5,520 nucleotides of DNA from Deltaproteobacteria bacterium. Its GTDB lineage: Bacteria; Desulfobacterota; DSM-4660; Desulfatiglandales; Desulfatiglandaceae. Location of the stretch: assembly GCA_013349725.1 (NCBI GenBank), contig DUZB01000080.1, positions 1 to 5,520 on the forward strand, in the 5' to 3' direction. The notes beneath the pieces are model-generated. The model was not told where the DNA came from, searched no databases, and saw nothing but the letters and a program-made list of their open reading frames with translations. Both the position numbers and the translations under genes were made by a program. This document shows positions 1 to 4,936 of this stretch, one piece after another. Numbering within the stretch: position 1 is the stretch's first letter; each line of letters begins with the position of its first letter.

Positions 1-2480
1 GCTCCGATACGGGCACGGTGTATCTTCGGGATATTGCAAAAATTACCCCGACCCTGGAAAAGCCCTCCACGCTCACCCTCATTGACAACAAGCCAGGCCT
101 GGTTCTGTCCGTGAAAAGGAAAAAAAAGACCAACGTGATCCAGATTGTGGATGATGTCAAAAGGCTCATAAAAGATATTCCCTCCCAGTATCCGGGTTTG
201 AAGACCACGCTCTATTTTGATCAGTCCCTGGAGATCAAAAAACGGATAAAAGAGCTTCAGACCAACGCATTTTTCGGGGTCGTTTTAGTGTTCTTTATCC
301 TCTGGGCCGCCATGGGGCTTCGAAACGCCCTTTTCGCTTCCATCGGCATTCCCGTTGCTTTCCTTCTCACCTTTATTATCATGAATGCCATCGGTCTTTC
401 CATCGACGGCTTGACCCTCTTCGGCCTGATTCTGGTCCTTGGCATCGTCGTAGATGACGCCATCGTAGTGCTTGAAAATATTTTCCGACACCTGGAAAAA
501 GGAAAACCGGTTGTAAAGGCCATCCTGGATGGCTGCCGTCAGGTAGTGGCGCCGGTTCTGGCGTCCGTGGCCACGACCATGGTTGCATTCATTCCCATAC
601 TGATTATGGTGGGGGGGATTATTGGCCGTTATCTGTCGGGTTTACCCAAAGTGATTGTTTTTGCCCTGGCGGCATCCCTGTTTGAAGTCTTTTTCATGCT
701 CCCTTCCCATGTGGCGGAATTTACGCCCAGGGATACGGTAAAAAGGGTTCTAAAGCGGAAATTCGATCTGTTTGGCTTTTTTCGCCGGATTTATTTTCCC
801 TTTCTAAGGACGATTCTCAGACACCGTTATCTTTCCGTACTGTTTATATTGCTTTCAACCGGTCTTGCTTTTTTTCTCTACTTCCAAACCGATTTCATCA
901 TGTTCCCCAAGAGTGATGCGTTTCCCCGGTTCAATATCTGTTTTGATCTTCCGGCGGGGTCGAGTCTTGAAAAGAACAAGCGGGTGCTCATGGCCCTTTC
1001 CGACCTGATAAAGGAAAAGATCGGTCCGGAGCTTGAGGCGCCCATCGCCGTTGCGGGAATGAAAGAAATCAATTACGAACCGGTCATCGGGAAACACTTC
1101 GGGATTTTGAACGTGATTTTGAAAGGGAAAAGCGAAAGAAAGCATTCCGTCGTGGAACTGATGGAGAACGTCAGGGACGACGTGGAAACCCTTCTTCACA
1201 AAATGGGCGCAACCGCCATTGTGATGGAAAGGCTTATCGAGGGACCGCCCGTGGGCGCTGATGTGGACCTCAAGATCCAGGCGGCCGACTGGGAAAGCGC
1301 CGCGGCCATCTCGCGACTCCTGAAAAAAGAATTGAAGAAATATCCGGGTATCGTCGATATCCAGGACGATTTCTCCCGGGAAAAGCAGTTCATGGAGATT
1401 ACCGTTGATGAGGCCAGGGCAAAGATGACCGGGATAGATCAGAACCACCTGGTAATGGCTGTTCAAGCTGCATTTCATGGGATGAAGGTGGCCACCTACA
1501 ATGAGGGGGATCGGGAGCAGGATATCAAACTAAAATATCTCCCTGAATACAGACGTGATTTTGATGATCTGGTCAATCTGAAAGTGGTTATTCCCGGATA
1601 TGGGGCGCTGGCTTTGAAAGAGCTGGCCAATATCCGGCTCGTCCCCGGATTTTATAATATTTCTCACTATAATGGCAAGCAGACAGTACGTGTTACTGCG
1701 AACATTCGTGAGATGCAACAGGAAAAGAAAGGGGTTTCCGGATTTCTTTCAAACCTCAGTGGGAAAAGGATGACTGCCGTCAAAGCAAACGGCATAGCCA
1801 TCGATTTTTTTAAGGGGATCAAGAAGGATTTTCCGGGGGCAAGGCTTATTGCAGGGGGACTCCAGGAGGAGACGGACACCTCTCTCATGGAACTGGGAAA
1901 AGCCGGCATTCTGGCGCTCTTTCTGATCTTTTTTATCCTTGCCCTTCAATTCAATTCATTTACGCAGCCTCTTATCATTATGATTACCATACCCTTTGCC
2001 ACCCTTGGGGTGATGATAGGGCTTCTTGTGAGCAATAATCCGCTTACTTTCGTTACGTTGATCGGCCTTCTTGCTTTGACCGGGATTGTGGTCAACGACT
2101 CGCTGGTCCTGATAGACTTTATCAACCGGTATCGGAAGGAACATCCGACCCAACTTTATCTTGCCATTGTAAGAGGATGCTTTGTGCGAATGCGGCCCAT
2201 CCTGCTGACATCCCTGACCACCATATGTGGTCTGGCGCCCATGGCTTTCGGTGTTGGGGGTAAATCGGTTTTCTGGGCGCCTTTGGCCACGGCGATCATG
2301 TGGGGACTGGGTTTTGCGAGCATGCTGATCCTTCTGATGGTGCCGGCCTATTACGCGATTCTGGAGGATATCGGTTATCTCATTCGTCACAGAAAACGGA
2401 GAAAGGCGGATGTGCGCCGCGAGATTGATGAAGCTTTCAAGGATCCGGAAGCTGGAGCACTGTTGGAATCTGAACAATGA
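1..2480 (+). CDS. RND-family multidrug efflux permease (AcrB/HAE1-like), 5' truncated
   Basis: This is the inner-membrane, proton-driven pump subunit of a tripartite RND exporter, which works with a periplasmic adaptor and a TolC-like outer-membrane channel. The frame is open from base 3, so the true start lies upstream. 825 residues are visible, against roughly 1,030-1,080 in the family, so TM1 and most of the first porter domain are missing. The visible part begins near the end of that domain (VYLRDIAKI). A hydrophobic block at about 260-500 fits TM2-TM4 and carries GIVVDDAIVVLENIFRH, with the paired Asp codons at 453-458 that relay protons in this family. TM5-TM6 follow (about 540-720), TM7 near 823-890, a large second periplasmic domain, then TM8-TM12 (about 1890-2375). 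The TM10 motif is GIVVNDSLVLIDF (Asn and Asp codons at 2094-2099), where AcrB has Lys-Asn. A basic tail (RHRKRRK) ends the protein. Family assignment is firm; the substrate cannot be read from sequence. The GTG at 18 is internal, not the start. Confidence 0.95.
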   Translation, partial: SDTGTVYLRDIAKITPTLEKPSTLTLIDNKPGLVLSVKRKKKTNVIQIVDDVKRLIKDIPSQYPGLKTTLYFDQSLEIKKRIKELQTNAFFGVVLVFFILWAAMGLRNALFASIGIPVAFLLTFIIMNAIGLSIDGLTLFGLILVLGIVVDDAIVVLENIFRHLEKGKPVVKAILDGCRQVVAPVLASVATTMVAFIPILIMVGGIIGRYLSGLPKVIVFALAASLFEVFFMLPSHVAEFTPRDTVKRVLKRKFDLFGFFRRIYFPFLRTILRHRYLSVLFILLSTGLAFFLYFQTDFIMFPKSDAFPRFNICFDLPAGSSLEKNKRVLMALSDLIKEKIGPELEAPIAVAGMKEINYEPVIGKHFGILNVILKGKSERKHSVVELMENVRDDVETLLHKMGATAIVMERLIEGPPVGADVDLKIQAADWESAAAISRLLKKELKKYPGIVDIQDDFSREKQFMEITVDEARAKMTGIDQNHLVMAVQAAFHGMKVATYNEGDREQDIKLKYLPEYRRDFDDLVNLKVVIPGYGALALKELANIRLVPGFYNISHYNGKQTVRVTANIREMQQEKKGVSGFLSNLSGKRMTAVKANGIAIDFFKGIKKDFPGARLIAGGLQEETDTSLMELGKAGILALFLIFFILALQFNSFTQPLIIMITIPFATLGVMIGLLVSNNPLTFVTLIGLLALTGIVVNDSLVLIDFINRYRKEHPTQLYLAIVRGCFVRMRPILLTSLTTICGLAPMAFGVGGKSVFWAPLATAIMWGLGFASMLILLMVPAYYAILEDIGYLIRHRKRRKADVRREIDEAFKDPEAGALLESEQ

Positions 2481-2535
2481 AATGAAAATAGTCACACAAC
2501 CATGCAACGATGGAAAAACGGCACATGCCGATAGC

Positions 2536-2543
2536 AGGGGGAA
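2536..2543 (+). promoter_or_regulatory. Ribosome binding site deciding the start of the 99-aa gene
   Basis: The purine run AGGGGGAA ends 5 bases before the ATG at 2549. An in-frame ATG at 2510 would add 13 residues but has no comparable Shine-Dalgarno sequence, so 2549 is preferred. A small inverted repeat, CGGCA-CA-TGCCG (2519-2530), sits just upstream. Confidence 0.65.
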
Positions 2544-2548
2544 TAACC

Positions 2549-2848
2549 ATGAGCAATATTGTCAAAAAGGAACAGTGGGTTTGGGTAATCGTTCAGGATC
2601 CCGAAGGGAATGAGCAGTTTCTGGGACAACGGGATGAATCGGAAGGGGTTTCTTTTATTCCTGTATTTTTGGAAAAAGATGATGCCACGCAGTGCTTAGG
2701 GCGGATGGCGCGAAAAAAGGGAACAAAATATGAAATTCAAGCTATTATATTGGAGGATATTCTGAAAAATGCCACCGGAAATGGGTTCAGTGTTTTTGTG
2801 TTAAATAGTGAGGGCGAACCCTTGGAAAAATTGCCCCCTGGGCGGTAA
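2549..2848 (+). CDS. Small conserved-looking protein of unknown function (99 aa)
   Basis: I do not recognise this gene with certainty. It encodes 99 residues from MSNIVKKEQWVWVIVQDPEGNEQFLG and is soluble, with no signal peptide, membrane segment or cysteine cluster. The pattern reads as a compact alpha/beta fold: a strand (WVWVIVQD), a charged stretch (GQRDESEG), a strand (VSFIPVFL) running into a helix with EKDDATQCLGRMARKKG, then a strand and helix (YEIQAIILEDILKNA) and a last strand (FSVFVLNSEGEPLEKL). The order 'FIPVF - helix - strand - helix - FxVFVLNxxGxPLEKL' recalls SseB-type domains, but that is only an impression. It lies 68 bases after the RND stop on the same strand and could be co-transcribed with it, yet nothing in it suggests an efflux role. 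Its stop codon falls in the loop of a possible hairpin. A strong Shine-Dalgarno and lack of internal stops support a real gene. Confidence 0.8.
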   Translation: MSNIVKKEQWVWVIVQDPEGNEQFLGQRDESEGVSFIPVFLEKDDATQCLGRMARKKGTKYEIQAIILEDILKNATGNGFSVFVLNSEGEPLEKLPPGR

Positions 2849-2854
2849 GCCCGG
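2838..2854 (+). other. Short stem-loop spanning the stop codon of the 99-aa gene
   Basis: CTGGGC (2838-2843) can pair with GCCCGG (2849-2854), with one U-G pair, leaving a 5-base loop that contains the TAA stop. No T-tract follows (TCATTCC), so it is not a convincing intrinsic terminator; it could shield the 3' end or arise by chance. The rest of the gap to 3002 holds only a tight GGGG-AAA-CCCC inverted repeat (2938-2948) and no supported gene. Confidence 0.3.
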
Positions 2855-3002
2855 TCATTCCGCTGAAACGGATTTGAGGTTGAAAACCCTCGTTCGCCGG
2901 ATGCTATTCCACGAATCCTGTTTGTGAAGTTCTTCCTGGGGAAACCCCTCCAAGAAACCTTGCGGTATCTCCGAAATCGATCCTTCCTGCCGACTTTTTA
3001 TC

Positions 3003-3030
3003 TTGACATGCTCCATTTGAAGTCTATAAT
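3003..3030 (+). promoter_or_regulatory. Consensus sigma70-type promoter for the kor cluster
   Basis: A perfect -35 hexamer TTGACA (3003-3008) and a perfect -10 hexamer TATAAT (3025-3030) are separated by 16 bases, one short of the optimum 17. Transcription would start near 3037, giving a leader of about 48 bases before the korD ATG at 3085. It lies in the only gene-free gap upstream of the kor genes and points at them, so the kor cluster probably has its own strong housekeeping promoter independent of the RND gene. No clear operator repeat overlaps it. Both boxes match the consensus exactly, which is unlikely by chance at this position. Confidence 0.85.
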
Positions 3031-3072
3031 CCGTATCTTTTTGAACATAAATCTTTCTATCAGGGATTTTTG

Positions 3073-3081
3073 AAGGAAGGG
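3073..3081 (+). promoter_or_regulatory. Ribosome binding site deciding the korD start
   Basis: The purine run AAGGAAGGG lies just before the ATG at 3085; its AAGGA part is 7 bases from it. A TTG at 3070 in the same frame sits upstream of this run and would add five residues (MKEGN), so it is an unlikely start. Confidence 0.7.
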
Positions 3082-3084
3082 AAT

Positions 3085-3351
3085 ATGAATTTCTGGCGGG
3101 TTCCACTTGATTCTGAAGATATCCAGGTTTCCACCGGTATCGTTCACATACTTGAAGATCGTTGTAAAGGATGCGGATACTGCATTGAGTTTTGTCCCCG
3201 GGAAGTCCTCCATTTTTCCTCCCACTTTAATAAGAAAGGCTACCACCCACCCTCTGTCAAGACACCGGAGGCCTGTGTGAATTGCCACTACTGTGAGATC
3301 ATATGTCCTGAATTTGCCATTTACTCCATCGAAGCACCCTCCAGTGTCTGA
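3085..3351 (+). CDS. korD: 2-oxoglutarate:ferredoxin oxidoreductase delta subunit, 2x[4Fe-4S] ferredoxin
   Basis: This 88-residue protein is the small ferredoxin-like subunit that passes electrons from the TPP-bearing core of a 2-oxoacid oxidoreductase towards free ferredoxin. It has two complete cluster motifs: CKGCGYCIEFCP (Cys27, 30, 33, 37) and CVNCHYCEIICP (Cys64, 67, 70, 74). Both are the CxxCxxCxxxCP type that binds [4Fe-4S], with the last Cys of each motif usually completing the other cluster. The insert between them (HFSSHFNKKGYHPP) and the 'VHILEDRCKGCGYCIEFCPREVL' opening are typical of KorD-type subunits, not of free ferredoxins. It is first in the kor cluster, about 48 bases after the predicted transcription start. 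Its stop codon lies inside a 12-bp inverted repeat. The family is certain; the subunit name rests on the neighbouring alpha and beta genes, and the delta subunit of a related 2-oxoacid enzyme is the alternative. Confidence 0.9.
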   Translation: MNFWRVPLDSEDIQVSTGIVHILEDRCKGCGYCIEFCPREVLHFSSHFNKKGYHPPSVKTPEACVNCHYCEIICPEFAIYSIEAPSSV

Positions 3352-3377
3352 ATCAAGCCTTGGCGTGATTCAGACAC
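3344..3377 (+). terminator. Perfect 12-bp inverted repeat over the korD stop codon, possible partial terminator
   Basis: GTGTCTGAATCA (3344-3355) and TGATTCAGACAC (3366-3377) are exact reverse complements around a 10-base centre that can itself pair GCC with GGC. The TGA stop of korD (3349-3351) is within the left arm. The downstream run is GATTTTGGATTTT, with only four T in a row, so it would make a weak intrinsic terminator at best. It may instead reduce, not stop, read-through to korA, protect the korD transcript from decay, or be part of a mobile repeat. The hairpin itself is certain from sequence; the function is inferred. Confidence 0.5.
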
Positions 3378-3405
3378 GATTTTGGATTTTGGATTGCGGA
3401 TTAAT
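3378..3405 (+). repeat. Degenerate heptamer tandem repeat (GATTNNN x4)
   Basis: Four consecutive 7-base units can be read: GATTTTG, GATTTTG, GATTGCG, GATTAAT. The first two are identical and all share the GATT head. The array begins immediately after the korD hairpin. Heptamer arrays of this look are scattered in the spacers of some bacterial genomes; I infer it belongs to such a class and cannot tell whether it is active. Confidence 0.55.
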
Positions 3406-3444
3406 GGAGTTCATTATGATGCTCCCGTAAAACGTCCCCAAGGC

Positions 3445-3472
3445 CGTCATTCCCGCGAACGCGGGAATGACG
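3445..3472. repeat. REP-like palindrome with 13-bp arms
   Basis: CGTCATTCCCGCG (3445-3457) and CGCGGGAATGACG (3460-3472) are exact reverse complements separated by AA. The core GTCATTCCCGCG...CGCGGGAATGAC is the widespread type of repetitive extragenic palindrome seen in many proteobacterial genomes, where copies are dispersed through intergenic DNA. It has no T-tract on either side, so it is not a standard terminator; in RNA it would form a very stable hairpin between korD and korA. A small CGAAAA/TTTTCG inverted repeat (3471-3489) abuts it. Confidence 0.75.
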
Positions 3473-3513
3473 AAAACGGATAATTTTCGACTTTTTACGT
3501 GTTCATCAAAACT

Positions 3514-3518
3514 GGAGA
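3514..3518 (+). promoter_or_regulatory. Ribosome binding site deciding the korA start
   Basis: GGAGA lies 4 bases before the ATG at 3523. The in-frame GTG at 3499 would add eight residues (MFIKTGDA) but lacks an upstream Shine-Dalgarno sequence and comes directly after a T-rich stretch, so 3523 is preferred. Confidence 0.65.
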
Positions 3519-3522
3519 TGCC

Positions 3523-4672
3523 ATGAGAAAAGAGGTCCTTACAGGGGAGTATTTTATGACGGGAGATGTTGCCTGTGCTGAAGGCGCGATAGCTGCAGGC
3601 TGCAGATTCTTCGGAGGATACCCCATCACTCCTGCTACGGAGATCGCTGAACATATTTCGGGCCGTTTGCCGGAAGTGGGTGGGACTTTCATTCAAATGG
3701 AAGATGAAATTGCAGCCATGGCCGCCGTAATCGGAGCATCCTGTGCGGGCGTCAAGAGCATGACCGCTACTTCAGGGCCCGGTTTCAGTCTGATGATGGA
3801 GAACATCGGTCTTGCGGTTATCACGGAGACTCCGTGCGTGGTGGTTAACGTACAGAGGGCGGGCCCTTCAACCGGACTCCCTACACAGGGGGCCCAGGGA
3901 GACATGATGCAGGCAAGATGGGGGTCGCACGGGGACTATCAAATCATTGCTCTGGCGCCGTCCTCTCCCCAGGAATTATTTTATCAGACGATCGATGCCT
4001 TTAACCTGAGCGAAACGTATCGTGTGCCCGTGTTCATTATGACCGATGAGATGATCGGTCACCTTAGTGAAAGGGTTGTCATTCCCGAAGCAAAGACCAT
4101 CAAGACGGTTTCAAGGCTCAAACCAAAAGGCAGGAAGGACCGTTTTCTGCCCTTTGCCCCCGGACCCGATGGAATTGCCCCCATGGCGGCCGCCGGTGAG
4201 GGATACAATATCCATGTGACGGGATTGACCCATGACGAAAAGGGATACCCCTGCCATGACGGTGGATGCTCAGGAAGCCATGATGGCGCAGCTCATCGGG
4301 AAAATCAGGCGGAACCTGGAAGCTATCATCCGGACGGAATCCTACAGGCTTGAGGATGCGGAGATTGTGGTGGTCTCCTACGGTGTTTCGGCACGGACGA
4401 GCCTGGCCGCCGTGGATGAGGCCCGAGAAAAGGGGATGAAGGTCGGTTTACTTCGCCTGATAACGGTGTGGCCTTTTCCCGAGGACCGGATCCGGGAGCT
4501 TTCCGCAAGGGTCAAAGGCTTTCTTACTGTCGAGATCAACCTGGGGCAGATCCATCTGGAAGTGGAGCGATGCGCCGGGGGAAGGGCGCCCGCTTTTCTT
4601 GTGGGCCATCCGGGGGGTACGATTATTACACCGGAACAGGTGGTTGGGACACTGCGTGAACTGTTTTTTTGA
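3523..4672 (+). CDS. korA: 2-oxoglutarate:ferredoxin oxidoreductase alpha subunit, with an apparent frameshift
   Basis: This is the alpha subunit of a TPP-dependent 2-oxoacid:ferredoxin oxidoreductase, which with KorB converts a 2-oxoacid and CoA to acyl-CoA and CO2. Family motifs are clear: CAEGAIAAGCRFFGGYPITPATE (residues 18-40), QMEDEIAAM (58-66), TATSGPG (81-87), RAGPSTGLPTQGAQGD, and VTGLTHDEKGYP before the break. The reading frame is then lost. The first frame runs from 3523 and stops at TGA 4351-4353 after a nonsense tail (CHDGGCSGSHDG...). The rest of the protein continues in the +1 frame from about 4250 to TGA 4670-4672 (PAMTVDAQEAMMAQLIGKIRRN...WPFPEDRIREL...EINLGQIHLEVER). Joined, the product is 382 aa, the normal length for KorA. 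One extra C in the CCCC run at 4248-4251 explains everything. It may be a sequencing error, a real mutation, or +1 recoding at CCC-T. The substrate (2-oxoglutarate rather than another 2-oxoacid) is inferred from overall resemblance. Confidence 0.9.
4248..4252 (+). other. Frameshift site in korA (CCCC-T)
   Basis: The upstream frame reads GGA TAC CCC TGC CAT, while the homologous continuation reads CCT GCC ATG ACG. Removing any one C of the four restores one open frame with family-like sequence on both sides (THDEKGYP | AMTVDAQEA). The junction CCC-T also lets a proline tRNA re-pair from CCC to CCT, the geometry of known +1 slippage, giving the same protein. No stop or rare codon directly follows in the original frame, which argues against efficient programmed shifting. 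Confidence 0.85.
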
Positions 4673-4745
4673 GTGAGGAGTAATGAGTAGCTTGGATAAA
4701 ATCAAAGGTTGTGGCTTGTTCTAACATTGGCCATTAAATTATTTT

Positions 4746-4840
4746 CTTACTCATAATCTTACTCATAATCATAATCGAGCAGTTCTGAAATAGGCTGTAA
4801 AAGAGTATGATTATGATTAGGATTAGGATTAGGATTATGA
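4746..4840. repeat. Long imperfect inverted repeat whose arms are 6-bp tandem arrays
   Basis: The left arm (4746-4776) is built of hexamers: CTTACT, CATAAT, CTTACT, CATAAT, CATAAT, so the 12-mer CTTACTCATAAT occurs twice exactly. The right arm (4809-4840) reads GATTAT, GATTAG three times, GATTAT, GA. Laid against each other as reverse complements, 25 of 31 positions match, the inner 11 (TAATCATAATC / GATTATGATTA) perfectly. The 32-base centre (4777-4808) is unrelated. It fills the korA-korB spacer together with the hairpins downstream. I see no transposase gene or clear target-site duplication. The pattern resembles dispersed spacer elements built from short periodic units, but its identity is unknown to me. 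Confidence 0.7.
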
Positions 4841-4843
4841 CTC

Positions 4844-4870
4844 TCCGAATGTACACTCAAATAATTCGGA
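4844..4870. repeat. 7-bp inverted repeat TCCGAAT...ATTCGGA
   Basis: TCCGAAT (4844-4850) and ATTCGGA (4864-4870) are exact reverse complements with a 13-base loop. The following bases are AAACAAACAG, so it is not a terminator on the + strand. It could be a small RNA hairpin or an operator-like site; it may also be chance. Confidence 0.35.
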
Positions 4871-4878
4871 AAACAAAC

Positions 4879-4901
4879 AGGCCCTGTTCGAGAGGGCTTT
4901 T
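4879..4901 (+). terminator. Terminator-like hairpin between korA and korB
   Basis: GCCCT (4881-4885) pairs with AGGGC (4893-4897) around a 7-base loop, extendable by a G-U and an A-U pair, followed at once by TTTT (4898-4901). The stem is short, so read-through into korB is likely. An overlapping palindrome, AACAG-GCC-CTGTT (4876-4888), uses the same bases and could not form together with it, which resembles a small attenuator; no regulator is evident. Confidence 0.45.
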
Positions 4902-4927
4902 CACTTTAGCGCACTCTTGCTGGTAAC

Positions 4928-4931
4928 AGGA
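4928..4931 (+). promoter_or_regulatory. Ribosome binding site of korB
   Basis: AGGA, within AACAGGAAAAAA, lies 5 bases before the ATG at 4937. It fixes the start shortly before the conserved WCPGCG motif, as usual for KorB. Confidence 0.55.
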
Positions 4932-4936
4932 AAAAA

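Noticed and set aside
855..1478. 207-residue open frame on the minus strand inside the RND gene
   Set aside because: It is antisense to a clearly coding region, has no recognisable domain or ribosome site, and is a by-product of the codon use of the RND gene.
1956..2507. 183-residue open frame on the minus strand over the 3' end of the RND gene
   Set aside because: Antisense to TM8-TM12 of the permease; its composition is rich in His, Gln and Lys and is not protein-like. No supporting signals.
2855..3106. 83-residue minus-strand open frame in the spacer before korD
   Set aside because: It would run across the consensus promoter and the korD ribosome site, has no ribosome site of its own that I can see, and resembles nothing known to me.
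3394..3420. Possible promoter before korA (TTGCGG ... TATGAT, 15-base spacing)
   Set aside because: The -10 is good but the -35 matches only three positions and the spacing is short; it also falls in the repeat-rich spacer, where such matches are expected by chance.
3426..3499. 7-bp inverted repeat CGTAAAA / TTTTACG flanking the REP-like palindrome
   Set aside because: Seven bases at this distance in AT-rich spacer DNA can easily arise by chance; no target duplication or element boundary supports it.
4746..4840. CRISPR array or telomere-like repeat
   Set aside because: The units are 6 bp and contiguous, without spacers of constant length, and the unit is degenerate; neither interpretation fits.
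4736..4866. AATTATTT / AAATAATT as terminal inverted repeats of a miniature transposon around the hexamer element
   Set aside because: The match is only 8 bp of A and T, and I find no target-site duplication outside it.
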